From Algoriphagus sediminis (lineage in GTDB: Bacteria > Bacteroidota > Bacteroidia > Cytophagales > Cyclobacteriaceae), in assembly GCF_030403435.1 (NCBI RefSeq), contig NZ_JAUEPH010000008.1, positions 1 through 64,000 on the forward strand: a stretch of 64,000 nt of DNA, read 5' to 3'. Below are positions 6,984 through 16,192 of this stretch, piece by piece. The position numbers and the translations under genes were made by a program. Under the pieces are notes generated by a model. The model had not been told where the DNA came from. It saw only the letters and a program-made list of their open reading frames with translations, and did no database searches. The first letter of the stretch is position 1. The number at the start of each line of letters is the position of its first letter.

Positions 6984-7613
6984 ATGAGCGCTGAACTAAT
7001 TAAACTTTATCCTGAAAATCCGGATGAGGAGAAAATCATCCAAATCTCAAAAGTCCTGAAGGAAGGAGGTTTGGTGATTTACCCGACTGACACCGTTTAC
7101 GGAATGGGATGTGATATTACGAATCAAAGGGCCATAGAGCGTATTTGTCGGATAAAAGGAATAAACCCAAGAAAGCATAACTTTTCATTCATTTGTGCTG
7201 ATTTAAGCAATATCTCAGAATACACAAGAATCATCAGTAAGCCGGTTTTTAAAATGATGAAAAAAGCTTTCCCTGGGCCATTTACATTTATTTTAGATGC
7301 GAGCACTGAAGTACCTAAGGTTTTGCATAGCCGCAAAAAGACGGTTGGAATTCGGGTTCCGGATCATTTGGTGCCCAGAATGCTAGTGCAGGAATTAGGC
7401 AGGCCTATACTCACCACCTCCATTGTGGACGAGGATGAAGTGATAGAGTATAGCACAGATCCTGAGCTCATTTTTGAGAAGTATGAAAACCTGGTTGATG
7501 TGGTGATAGATGGAGGTTATGGTCAGAATGTAGCATCCACGGTTCTGGACTGTACGACTGACCCCGTTGAAGTTATTCGTGAGGGATTAGGTCGGGTGGA
7601 GGACATTCTTTGA
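6984..7613 (+). CDS. Sua5/YciO/YrdC-family protein
   Basis: 209 residues covering one YrdC-like domain: GGLVIYPTDTVYGMGCDI near the N-terminus (nucleotide/threonine pocket), KGINPRKHNFSFICADL, the FPGPFTFIL motif and TVGIRVPDH. TsaC/Sua5 relatives make threonylcarbamoyl-AMP for t6A37 of tRNA. The KxxxRKHxFSF region is more like the YciO subgroup, whose role is less certain, so L-threonylcarbamoyladenylate synthase is a family assignment only. It is sandwiched between the NUDIX and WbqC genes with spacings of seven and three bases. Confidence 0.85.
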   Translation: MSAELIKLYPENPDEEKIIQISKVLKEGGLVIYPTDTVYGMGCDITNQRAIERICRIKGINPRKHNFSFICADLSNISEYTRIISKPVFKMMKKAFPGPFTFILDASTEVPKVLHSRKKTVGIRVPDHLVPRMLVQELGRPILTTSIVDEDEVIEYSTDPELIFEKYENLVDVVIDGGYGQNVASTVLDCTTDPVEVIREGLGRVEDIL

Positions 7614-7616
7614 TCT

Positions 7617-8252
7617 ATGGCCATAGTAGCAGCTGATTTATTTTACTTCCCGAATCTGGAGTTTTTTACAGCGATTTATGGCTTTGAAGAAATAGCTCTT
7701 TTTCCGAAGGCATATTTCCGAAGAAATAGCTATATAAATCGCACTGAGATCAGAGGGGCTAATAAGGTTCAGCGTTTAAGTATTCCGATTCAGGGTAGGA
7801 GACCGGCTATTCCTCAGGAAGAATTAATGATCAATTTTCATGAAAAATGGCAGTTGGATCATTTTCGAACCATCCAAAGTGCCTACGGCAAAGCTCCTTT
7901 TTTTGAGCATTATTTCCCTTATTTCCAGGGCTTTTTAGAGAATCCCCCTGAATCACTCTGGAACTTAAACAAGGGTGTTCTGACAGTATGTCTGAAGCTT
8001 CTAGGCCTGTCTGCCAAAGTCGCCGAATACCCTACATTGCATGATTTTCGCCCTGAAAAGGACCTGAGAGGGCAAATCTCGAGTAATGAGACCTGGCAGA
8101 AGAGGGGGCTTTATTCGCCAGAACCGTACTTCCAGCTTTTTGGCTCAGACTTTGAACCTAATTTGAGCATTCTGGATTTGTTGTTTTGCATGGGGCCTGA
8201 AGCAAAAATGATCATTGAAAGCTCCGCTAAAAAAACATTGAACAATCGTTAA
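7617..8252 (+). CDS. WbqC-family protein
   Basis: 211 residues matching the WbqC-like family throughout: an N-terminal ADLFYFPNLEFF, then RRNSYINRTEIRGANKVQRLSIPI, and EKWQLDHFRTIQSAYGKAPFFEHYFP, where the family's conserved histidines and KAPFF-type motif sit. Family members occur in O-antigen and glycan loci and are thought to act in sugar modification, but the reaction is not established. No signal peptide, so cytoplasmic. It starts three bases after the YciO-type gene. Confidence 0.85.
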   Translation: MAIVAADLFYFPNLEFFTAIYGFEEIALFPKAYFRRNSYINRTEIRGANKVQRLSIPIQGRRPAIPQEELMINFHEKWQLDHFRTIQSAYGKAPFFEHYFPYFQGFLENPPESLWNLNKGVLTVCLKLLGLSAKVAEYPTLHDFRPEKDLRGQISSNETWQKRGLYSPEPYFQLFGSDFEPNLSILDLLFCMGPEAKMIIESSAKKTLNNR

Positions 8253-8322
8253 ATTGATTGTGTTTTTAAAACAAATTCGGTAACATTCGTTAGGGAATAT
8301 TATACAATCAGAAAGGAATTAA

Positions 8323-10854
8323 ATGGAAGCAAAATTTTCAAACAGAGTCAAGGAGGTCATTTCTCTCAGTAGAGAGGAAGCGCTACGACTAGGCCATGAT
8401 TATATTGGCACGGAGCACCTCTTGCTTGGTATGATTCGAGAAGGAGAAGGTGTTGCTGTTTCCATGCTTAAAAAACTTGGGGTACCTCTCGATGAATTGA
8501 GAAACTCCATTGAGCGTGCAGTTAAAGGCACGGCTAACCATAATGTGAAAAATATGGCCAATATCCCTTTGACTCGTCAGTCAGAGAAGGTATTGAAAAT
8601 TACATATTTGGAGGCCAAAATCTTCAAGAGCCAACTCATTGGAACAGAGCATTTGTTACTTTCCATCCTTCGGGATGAGGATAATATCGCTACTCAAATT
8701 TTGAACAAGTTTGACGTAGGATACGATTCGGTAAAGGAAATGCTCGAAATGTCAGGAGATGCCTCAGCGCCCAGCTCAAGGGCCGAAGCAGAAGATGGAG
8801 AGGAAGAAGGTTCAAAGCTATTTGGATCCTCAGGAGGCGGAAGCTCTTCAAGTTCTAAGCAAGGAAATGAAAAGTCCAGAACTCCAGTTTTGGATAATTT
8901 TGGTCGTGACCTGACCAAAATGGCCGAGGAAGACAAGTTAGATCCTATCATTGGTAGGGAAAAAGAAATCGAGCGAGTGGCACAGGTTCTTTCCAGAAGA
9001 AAGAAAAACAATCCTATTCTTATTGGTGAACCAGGTGTGGGTAAAACTGCTATTGCCGAAGGTTTGGCGCTAAGAATTGTTCAAAAGAAAGTATCTCGTG
9101 TACTTTTCAATAAACGTGTAGTCACTCTAGACCTTGCTTCTCTTGTGGCAGGTACGAAATACAGAGGACAGTTTGAGGAGAGAATGAAGGCAGTGATGAA
9201 CGAGCTGGAAAAATCTCCGAATGTGATCCTTTTCATCGATGAGCTACACACTATTGTGGGAGCTGGTGGAGCAAGTGGATCCTTGGATGCCTCAAATATG
9301 TTTAAGCCGGCCCTCGCCAGAGGTGAGATCCAATGTATAGGTGCTACGACTTTGGACGAGTATCGACAATACATAGAAAAGGATGGCGCCTTAGCTAGAC
9401 GTTTCCAAATGGTGATGGTAGATGCTACCACTCCAGAAGAAACTATGCAGATATTGGAGAACATTAAGGATAAGTATGAGGACCATCACAATGTGAATTA
9501 TACTCCTGAAGCTGTTCAGGCATGTGTTAACTTATCTGACAGATATATTTCAGACAGATTCCTTCCGGACAAAGCTATTGACATTATGGATGAAGCAGGA
9601 GCTCGTGTCCATATTAATAACATCCATGTTCCAGAGGATATTCTGAAACTGGAAGAGGAAGTCGAAGAAATCAAGACCGAGAAAAACCGCGTCGTTAAAT
9701 CTCAAAAATATGAGGAAGCGGCTCAGTTGAGAGATAAAGAAAAGAAACTTCTTGAGCAATTAGAACTGGCGAAAGCAAGATGGGAAGAAGAAAGTAAGTC
9801 TAAAAGATTTACAGTGGATGAAGATAACGTGGCGGAAGTGATCGCCATGATGACTGGAATTCCAACCAAAAGAATTGCTCAAAAAGAAGGTGCTAAGCTT
9901 CTAAATATGAAGGAAGACCTTAGCAATAAAGTAATTGGGCAGGATGAAGCCATTAAGAAGTTGACGAAGGCAATCCAGAGAACTCGAGTTGGACTCAAAG
10001 ATCCTAAAAAGCCAATTGGTTCATTTATTTTCTTAGGCCCAACGGGGGTAGGTAAGACCGAACTGGCGAAAATGCTCGCGACTTATCTTTTCGATAAGGA
10101 AGATTCTTTGATAAGAATCGACATGTCTGAATACATGGAGAAGTTTTCTGTTTCCAGACTTGTGGGAGCGCCTCCGGGTTATGTAGGATATGAAGAAGGT
10201 GGACAGCTCACAGAAAAAGTGAGAAGAAAGCCATATTCTGTGGTACTGCTTGATGAAATAGAAAAAGCGCATCCAGATGTATTTAATATTCTTCTTCAGG
10301 TTTTGGACGATGGAATCCTAACCGATGGACTCGGTAGAAGGGTTGATTTCAGAAATACGATTATAATTATGACCTCCAATATTGGGGTTCGTGATCTGAA
10401 GGATTTCGGAAGTGGAATCGGTTTTGCCAATCAGGCGAAAAAAGATAACATGGATGAGATCATGAAAGGCACCATTCAGTCGGCCCTGAAGAAAGCCTTC
10501 AGTCCTGAATTCTTAAACAGACTGGATGATGTGGTGGTCTTCAATTCGCTCGATCAGGAGCATCTATTCAAAATTATAGATATCAGTTTAGGTAAGTTGT
10601 TTGCCAGAATTACTGATCTCGGGTATAAAATTGAATTAACTAAAAAGGCCAAATCATTCCTGGCTGAAAAAGGATATGACCAACAATATGGTGCTCGACC
10701 GCTGAACCGTGCTATTCAAAAGTATCTGGAAGATGCAGTAGCTGAAGAAATTCTCAAAGGAGATTTATCCGAAGGAGATGTAATTAAAGCTGACTATTCT
10801 GGTAAAGGTGATGAACTCACTATTTCAGTTAAGAAGAAGGCAAAAGCGGATTAA
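8323..10854 (+). CDS. clpC: ATP-dependent Clp protease ATP-binding subunit ClpC
   Basis: 843 residues with the full ClpC layout: two Clp-N repeats (each with GTEHLLL, residues about 1-145), a Ser/Glu-rich linker (145-185), AAA+ module 1 with Walker A GEPGVGKT at 235-242 and Walker B ILFIDELH, a UVR/M domain (KYEEAAQLRDKEKKLLEQL, about 455-490), then AAA+ module 2 with GPTGVGKT at 572-579 and SEYMEKFSVSRLVGAPPGYVGYEEGG. It unfolds substrates for ClpP in protein quality control. No clpP, mcsA/B or ctsR gene is adjacent. A strong terminator follows. Confidence 0.97.
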   Translation: MEAKFSNRVKEVISLSREEALRLGHDYIGTEHLLLGMIREGEGVAVSMLKKLGVPLDELRNSIERAVKGTANHNVKNMANIPLTRQSEKVLKITYLEAKIFKSQLIGTEHLLLSILRDEDNIATQILNKFDVGYDSVKEMLEMSGDASAPSSRAEAEDGEEEGSKLFGSSGGGSSSSSKQGNEKSRTPVLDNFGRDLTKMAEEDKLDPIIGREKEIERVAQVLSRRKKNNPILIGEPGVGKTAIAEGLALRIVQKKVSRVLFNKRVVTLDLASLVAGTKYRGQFEERMKAVMNELEKSPNVILFIDELHTIVGAGGASGSLDASNMFKPALARGEIQCIGATTLDEYRQYIEKDGALARRFQMVMVDATTPEETMQILENIKDKYEDHHNVNYTPEAVQACVNLSDRYISDRFLPDKAIDIMDEAGARVHINNIHVPEDILKLEEEVEEIKTEKNRVVKSQKYEEAAQLRDKEKKLLEQLELAKARWEEESKSKRFTVDEDNVAEVIAMMTGIPTKRIAQKEGAKLLNMKEDLSNKVIGQDEAIKKLTKAIQRTRVGLKDPKKPIGSFIFLGPTGVGKTELAKMLATYLFDKEDSLIRIDMSEYMEKFSVSRLVGAPPGYVGYEEGGQLTEKVRRKPYSVVLLDEIEKAHPDVFNILLQVLDDGILTDGLGRRVDFRNTIIIMTSNIGVRDLKDFGSGIGFANQAKKDNMDEIMKGTIQSALKKAFSPEFLNRLDDVVVFNSLDQEHLFKIIDISLGKLFARITDLGYKIELTKKAKSFLAEKGYDQQYGARPLNRAIQKYLEDAVAEEILKGDLSEGDVIKADYSGKGDELTISVKKKAKAD

Positions 10855-10873
10855 ACTTACTGGTTTATGAATA

Positions 10874-10914
10874 AAAGCCCTGGAATCTATTGATCTCCAG
10901 GGCTTTATTTTTTT
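10874..10914 (+). terminator. Terminator of clpC
   Basis: AAAGCCCTGGA (10874-10884) pairs perfectly with TCCAGGGCTTT (10896-10906) and runs into a T-rich tail. It separates clpC from the converging minus-strand gene. Confidence 0.88.
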
Positions 10915-10920
10915 CCTTGA

Positions 10921-11208
10921 CTAAAGAGAAAAAATAAAGAAAAGTGCTGCAGCACCTAGTACTACAGTCATTTTTTGGGCTTTATTTTTAGCTGAATCTG
11001 AGATTTTTCTTTTTCTCAAAAGCAAAACAGCAATACTCAGAGCTACCAGTTGCAAACCAATACTCACTCCATTTAATGGTCCCATGGGTCCTTCAAAAAA
11101 TGGATAATTTTGATTTATCAAAGAGATCACTCCTAGCACTATTCCGGTTATCCCAAAGAGAAAAATTCGATTTAAAAGCGTGCCTTCAGGCAATTCCATC
11201 CATTTCAT
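10921..11208 (-). CDS. Small membrane protein (95 aa)
   Basis: 95 residues with three hydrophobic segments (about 14-31, 47-64, 79-95) and a basic loop RKRKISDSAKNKAQK. No family recognised. Its ATG overlaps the stop of the PolX-like gene by four bases (11205-11208), indicating translational coupling, but I see no functional link in the sequence. It ends seven bases after the clpC terminator tail, with which it converges. Confidence 0.65.
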   Translation of the reverse strand: MKWMELPEGTLLNRIFLFGITGIVLGVISLINQNYPFFEGPMGPLNGVSIGLQLVALSIAVLLLRKRKISDSAKNKAQKMTVVLGAAALFFIFSL

Positions 11209-12980
11209 TTTACCAAATATTTTGCCTTACGCTTTTTAAAATACTCATCAATTTCATCTACACTCATCGTGTTTAAAGTCATATCGGCTGTGAGTCCTCC
11301 TTTTCTACCTATGAGTACACCATATTTCATATCAAGGTATCCATCCATTTCATGGGCGTCCGGGTTGATAGATAATTTGACTCCTTTTTCCAAAGCGTAT
11401 CGAATCCATCTCCAGTCTAAATCTAACCTCCAGGGGTTTGCATTGATTTCAATGACAACATCATTTTCCGCACAGGCATCAATTACAGCCTTATGATCTA
11501 TGGGATATCCTTTTCTTCGGAGTAGTAATCTACCTGTTGGATGCCCCAGAATGGTAGTATAAGGGTTTTCTATTGCCTTAATTAATCTCTGAGTTGCCCG
11601 ATTAATATCCATGTTCAAAATGGAATGAACTGAAGACACGATAAAGTCAAAACTTGCCAAAACTTCATCAGGATAATCTAACTGCCCATCGGCAAGAATA
11701 TCACTTTCTATTCCTTTGAATATCTTGAAAGGTGCTAATTCTTGATTCAAGGCATCGATTTCTTCGTGTTGCTTGACAATACGCTCAGCCTCTAGCCCAC
11801 CAGCATAAAAAGCACTCCGGCTATGGTCTGAAATTCCGAGGTACTCATATCCCAACTTTTTGCAATGTTCTGCCATCTGTCGAAGACTATGCTTTCCATC
11901 GCTGTATGTGCTGTGGTTATGGAGGATCCCTTTTAAATCGCCCTCTTCCAAGAGTTTTGGAAGTTTTCCTTCCTTTGCCAAAACTATTTCGTCTGCTCCC
12001 TCCCTCAATTCAGGAGGGATGAATTGTAGATCCAAACCAGCGAAAAACTCCTCTTCGGATTTTGCTTGGCTTTCCACAATGGCTTTACCCATACTCTTAT
12101 TTTCCTGGACTTCGAGCTGCAGATGTTGAGGAGATGCGGAAAGGAGTAATTGCTTTTGGACAAAATTTACTTTGTCAGTCCAGTAGACGGAAATTTCTAA
12201 ACTTTGACCCTCAAGTGTTCCTTTTAAGGTGAATGGTCCTGATTTGGTTTCAGACCAATCTATCCCTTTAATTTTTAAGATATCATCTGAGGCTTTTTCC
12301 CAGTCATCTGATCCAACCAGATATTCAAGGCTTGAGATTATTTCCAGATTTCTGGCGAAATCTCCCACCAGGATGACTTGATCAGATTGGCTTATTGCTT
12401 TCTTTATTGATTCTTTTAAATCCAAAGCAATTTCTTCAATGTCAGCATAAAGTGCCTTATTCTCGTTTGAAGCTTTAAACTCAAGATTTTGGATGATTGT
12501 ATTTTGGGTTTTTTCTCCAAATCCTTTGATCTGAGCAACCTTGCCTGATTGGCAGGCCTCCATTAGCTCATGTGTGCTCGTAATCCCCAATTCCGTCCAA
12601 AGTGTTTTCACCTTTTTAGGCCCAAGACCTTTTATTTGAAGGATTTCCAGAAGTCCTGAAGGAGTTTTCTCTAGTAAGTTATCCAGTAATGGATGACTTT
12701 CTGATTCCTTTAAATCCTCAATGACGCCAAGTATACTTTTTCCAACTCCAGGGATTTTTGCCAGCTCATCAGAGCTTAATAAAGTAAAATCCTGATCCAA
12801 GCGATCAAGGGAGTTCAATGCCCCTTGAAAGCTCCTGATTTTGAAAGGGTTCTCCTCATGGAGTTCCATGAGCTGAACGGTGAGTTTTAGTTTTTTAAGA
12901 ATTGACTTCTGATCCAAAATAAAATTATTACGTCTTAGAATGGGACAAATGTGCTTAAATATTGTTTCAATGTAAAGCAC
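11205..12980 (-). CDS. PolX-like protein: HhH + degenerate polymerase X + PHP domain
   Basis: 591 residues as drawn. Helix-hairpin-helix motifs (IPGVGKS, IKGLGPKKV, IKGFGEKT) occupy residues 70-165. The polymerase X domain follows, but the nucleotidyltransferase motif reads GDFARNLEIISSLEYLV (206-222) where active enzymes carry GSxRR...DxD, and the dNTP-binding TGSKEHN-type motif reads SASPQHL. The PHP domain is intact: HNHSTYSDG (354-362), GIESDIL, SSVHS, ILGHPTGR and INPDAHE. I infer a metal-dependent nuclease or phosphoesterase tied to DNA repair, with little or no polymerase activity. A TTG at 12917 (start DQKSILKKLKL) better matches the usual PolX N-terminus. Confidence 0.9.
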   Translation of the reverse strand: MLYIETIFKHICPILRRNNFILDQKSILKKLKLTVQLMELHEENPFKIRSFQGALNSLDRLDQDFTLLSSDELAKIPGVGKSILGVIEDLKESESHPLLDNLLEKTPSGLLEILQIKGLGPKKVKTLWTELGITSTHELMEACQSGKVAQIKGFGEKTQNTIIQNLEFKASNENKALYADIEEIALDLKESIKKAISQSDQVILVGDFARNLEIISSLEYLVGSDDWEKASDDILKIKGIDWSETKSGPFTLKGTLEGQSLEISVYWTDKVNFVQKQLLLSASPQHLQLEVQENKSMGKAIVESQAKSEEEFFAGLDLQFIPPELREGADEIVLAKEGKLPKLLEEGDLKGILHNHSTYSDGKHSLRQMAEHCKKLGYEYLGISDHSRSAFYAGGLEAERIVKQHEEIDALNQELAPFKIFKGIESDILADGQLDYPDEVLASFDFIVSSVHSILNMDINRATQRLIKAIENPYTTILGHPTGRLLLRRKGYPIDHKAVIDACAENDVVIEINANPWRLDLDWRWIRYALEKGVKLSINPDAHEMDGYLDMKYGVLIGRKGGLTADMTLNTMSVDEIDEYFKKRKAKYLVK

Positions 12981-13017
12981 GAAATATTAACTTGGATCTA
13001 ATTACCCTTTATTTACA

Positions 13018-14649
13018 ATGAAGCGACTCCTCAGTTTTTTACTCTTAATGTGCCTTAGTTACGGCGGATTTACCCAGGTAAATTTTGTAAAGAGATTGGA
13101 GATAAGTTCTGACTTTTATGATGATACATTTGAAATGCTCAGACTGGAGACCGGGGTCGTGGCATTTAGAACCATTCCTGAAAAAGGACTGAATTTCAGA
13201 CTGGTACTTCAGTTTATCAATTTGGATTTTGATCTCAATTCTGAAAAAGGACTATTTGAATACCCAGTGCGATCCGGCTATTCTTTGGTAGGGTATGATT
13301 ACAGTGATGAGGCAGCGTATCTTTTTTTCCAAAAAGGAACTTCACTTAATGCTGATCGATATATCTTCAAGATAAATCTGGAGGATAATCAGGGCTTTGA
13401 GTACGAGGCGGATAATTTATTAGGGATGCAACTTCTTGAATTTCTGGTAGAAAATGGCAAAGCTATTTTCATGGGGGATTCAGATGGAAGACCTGCGATT
13501 CAGATTTTTGACCTTGACGATAAAAGTGTTCACACGATTCAGGGTATTTACGGAAATGATACTCAAATCATACAAATCCAAAAACTTCCGGAAATTGATG
13601 CTTTGCAGGTTGTGATCAGTCGGAAGGGCCAATACAGAAATCGTGAAATTGTAATCAATACCTACGATTTCTTGGGAAATCTTTTGAGAGAAATAAGAGT
13701 CGATAATTTCGGGGAGGAAAACCAGGAGATTTTAGAGGGAATTCTTTTACCTCCTGATCGATATCAGCAAGCTTTAATCGGAAGTTATGGTATCGAAAGG
13801 CGGGATGCTTACCAAGGAATGTATATCATGGATATTAATGAATTCGGAGAATACGAATTCAAGCTTTATACCCTTGAAGATTTCCCTGGTTTCTTTAATT
13901 ATTTACCTGAAAAACTGAGGGAAAAGCGAATTGCAGAAGTGGAAAAGAATGCCGAAAAAGGGAAAAGTAATAATATCAGAGAGGTCTATTCTATTCGCTC
14001 AGTGGTTCCGGAAGAAGATGCCTATTACATTTATTTTGACCATTATAATATAATTAACAGCAGAGGAAATAATAGGCCCGGTGGCTATCGTCCTGGTCGC
14101 TATTATCGATATGACCAGTTAAACCGGATGGGTTATACGCCTTTTTTTAATGACGTCTATAATACCCGAATGGGCATGAATCCTATGGCTATGCCTGTGA
14201 CCACCGAGTTTAAGTATATCTCAGCACATTTTATCAAGGTGGGAAAAGAAGGCAATGTGATTTGGGATAATGCCAGTACCTATGATGAATTTGGTACTTT
14301 ATATCCACAACCATTTGGGGAGATGGCTGTAGTTGAAAATGAGGTCTATCACGTTTATGTAAAGGATTTAATCATCAAGATGAGCTATTTTAAAAATGGG
14401 GAAAAGATTTTTGAGGATGAAAGTTTTGAAATAGAACTCGTAAATGAGGAAGAAAGAATCAGAGATACGAATGCGGGTAGTCTTCAACTTGTACATTGGT
14501 ATGGTCCTTATTATCTACTTTCGGGAAATCAGCGGGTTAGATTTCTGGATGAAAACAATAAGGAAGATACCAAGGACGTATTCTTCATGACCAAGATTTT
14601 GGTAGAAGGAGATGCCTTTGAGGCAGAAGATGCTCAGGAAGGGAAATAA
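13018..14649 (+). CDS. Secreted hypothetical protein
   Basis: 543 residues with a clear signal peptide (MKRLLSFLLLMCLSYGGFTQ) and no later membrane segment, so periplasmic or surface-exposed. The body is rich in aromatic and acidic residues and in short beta-like strands, with repeated units such as LEFLVENGKAIFMGDSDGRPAIQIFDLDD that suggest a beta-propeller-like fold (inference). A Gly/Arg/Tyr-rich loop (NNRPGGYRPGRYYRYDQ) lies near residue 350. No catalytic motif or T9SS tail recognised. Divergent from the PolX-like gene and directly upstream of pyrR. Confidence 0.75.
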   Translation: MKRLLSFLLLMCLSYGGFTQVNFVKRLEISSDFYDDTFEMLRLETGVVAFRTIPEKGLNFRLVLQFINLDFDLNSEKGLFEYPVRSGYSLVGYDYSDEAAYLFFQKGTSLNADRYIFKINLEDNQGFEYEADNLLGMQLLEFLVENGKAIFMGDSDGRPAIQIFDLDDKSVHTIQGIYGNDTQIIQIQKLPEIDALQVVISRKGQYRNREIVINTYDFLGNLLREIRVDNFGEENQEILEGILLPPDRYQQALIGSYGIERRDAYQGMYIMDINEFGEYEFKLYTLEDFPGFFNYLPEKLREKRIAEVEKNAEKGKSNNIREVYSIRSVVPEEDAYYIYFDHYNIINSRGNNRPGGYRPGRYYRYDQLNRMGYTPFFNDVYNTRMGMNPMAMPVTTEFKYISAHFIKVGKEGNVIWDNASTYDEFGTLYPQPFGEMAVVENEVYHVYVKDLIIKMSYFKNGEKIFEDESFEIELVNEEERIRDTNAGSLQLVHWYGPYYLLSGNQRVRFLDENNKEDTKDVFFMTKILVEGDAFEAEDAQEGK

Positions 14650-14677
14650 TCTTTATATTTACGACCAAATCCTACTC

Positions 14678-15226
14678 ATGCAAAAACGACTAGTCTTAGA
14701 TCAAGAAGAGATCGACATCATTTTGAAGAGGTTTTGTCATCAGTTGATTGAGAATCATGATGATTTTGAAAACACGGTTCTTTTGGGGCTTCAGCCAAGA
14801 GGGCCTATTTTTTTGGATAAAATCGTTGAAAAGCTTCAGGAAATTTCTGGTACCAAAGTGGCTTCAGGATATCTTGATGCTACTTTCCATAGGGATGACT
14901 TTCGAAGGAGAGATTTCCCGCTGAAAGCAAACGAAACAAAAATCAACTTTCTTATAGAAGGGAAGAAGGTGATTTTGGTAGATGATGTGCTGTACAAAGG
15001 AAGATCGGTCAGAGCTGCCATGGATGCTATGATTGCCTTCGGGAGGCCACAGAAAGTTGAGCTCTTGGTTTTGGTAGATAGGAAACTAACCAGAGACTAT
15101 CCGATTATGCCAGACTATTTTGGGGTGCGCGTGAATACGCTTGACACTCAATATGTCATGGTAGAATGGGAAGATAAAGGATTTGAAAAAGATGCAATTT
15201 GGATCACTGAAAAAGTAGCTGAATAA
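14678..15226 (+). CDS. pyrR: PyrR-type phosphoribosyltransferase
   Basis: 182 residues from ATG 14678 (MQKRLVLDQEEID). Longer frames that start inside the preceding gene are unlikely. The PRPP-binding motif VILVDDVLYKGRS lies at 98-110, and LLGLQPRGPIF and FHRDDFRRRDFP match the PyrR subgroup of type I PRTases. In Firmicutes PyrR is a UMP-responsive attenuation protein with weak uracil phosphoribosyltransferase activity. Here it directly precedes pyrB, with start and stop one base apart, supporting a role in pyrimidine regulation or uracil salvage. No PyrR-binding attenuator is evident upstream, so regulation is unproven. Confidence 0.88.
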   Translation: MQKRLVLDQEEIDIILKRFCHQLIENHDDFENTVLLGLQPRGPIFLDKIVEKLQEISGTKVASGYLDATFHRDDFRRRDFPLKANETKINFLIEGKKVILVDDVLYKGRSVRAAMDAMIAFGRPQKVELLVLVDRKLTRDYPIMPDYFGVRVNTLDTQYVMVEWEDKGFEKDAIWITEKVAE

Positions 15227-15227
15227 T

Positions 15228-16154
15228 ATGTCCCAACTAAGTACCAGACATCTCCTCGGAATTAAAGACCTTACGAAAGAGGATATTCAGCTCATATTAA
15301 CTACAGCGTCGAACTTTAAGGAGGTGATTAATCGCCCTATTAAGAAAGTCCCATCACTCAGGGATATTACCATCGCCAATGTATTTTTCGAAAATTCAAC
15401 TCGAACCAAACTTTCCTTCGAGCTAGCAGAGAAAAGACTTTCTGCAGATGTTGTAAATTTCTCATCCAGCAATAGCTCTGTGAAGAAAGGTGAAAGCCTG
15501 GTTGATACAGTAAATAACATACTTTCAATGAAGGTAGACATGGTGGTGATGAGACACTCCAGTCCGGGTGCTCCTCATTTTCTTAGCCGAAATGTCAAAG
15601 CTAATATTGTCAATGCAGGTGATGGTACCCATGAGCACCCAACACAGGCCTTGCTTGACTCCTTTTCCATTCAGGAAAAACTTGGCGATGTGGCGGGTAA
15701 AAAAGTAGCGATTATTGGAGATATTCTTCATTCACGTGTGGCTTTGTCCAATATTTTCTGTCTCCAAAAACTAGGTGCTGAGGTAATGGTTTGTGGTCCC
15801 ATCACACTTTTACCGAAGTATGTGGAAAGCCTCGGGGTCAAAGTGGAATTGGATGTAAGAAAAGCCCTCGAATGGTGTGATGTGGCCAATGTTCTCCGGA
15901 TTCAGTTGGAAAGGCAGCAGATCAAATACTTCCCGAGCACACGGGAATACTCCCTGTATTATGGAATTGATAAGGCTTTATTGGATTCGCTCAATAAGGA
16001 AATTGTGGTTATGCATCCAGGACCGATCAACAGAGGGGTTGAATTGAATTCAGACGTAGCTGATTCGGATCAGTCCATCATTCTCAATCAGGTGGAAAAT
16101 GGCGTAGCCGTTCGGATGGCCGTCTTATATCTTTTGGCTGGAGCCAAAAATTAA
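15228..16154 (+). CDS. pyrB: Aspartate carbamoyltransferase, catalytic chain
   Basis: 308 residues, the usual length. The carbamoyl-phosphate site FFENSTRTKLSFELA (residues about 50-64) and the HPTQALLDSF motif (near 135) are intact, and the aspartate-domain motif MHPGPINRGVE is present near the C-terminus. It condenses carbamoyl phosphate and aspartate in the first committed step of pyrimidine synthesis. The co-transcribed pyrR lies immediately upstream. No pyrI regulatory chain is visible nearby. A weak GTCA/TGAC hairpin with a T-run follows (about 16160-16182). Confidence 0.96.
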   Translation: MSQLSTRHLLGIKDLTKEDIQLILTTASNFKEVINRPIKKVPSLRDITIANVFFENSTRTKLSFELAEKRLSADVVNFSSSNSSVKKGESLVDTVNNILSMKVDMVVMRHSSPGAPHFLSRNVKANIVNAGDGTHEHPTQALLDSFSIQEKLGDVAGKKVAIIGDILHSRVALSNIFCLQKLGAEVMVCGPITLLPKYVESLGVKVELDVRKALEWCDVANVLRIQLERQQIKYFPSTREYSLYYGIDKALLDSLNKEIVVMHPGPINRGVELNSDVADSDQSIILNQVENGVAVRMAVLYLLAGAKN

Positions 16155-16192
16155 AATTGGTCAGTTCTTGACGCCTTTTTTAAAGAAAACCT

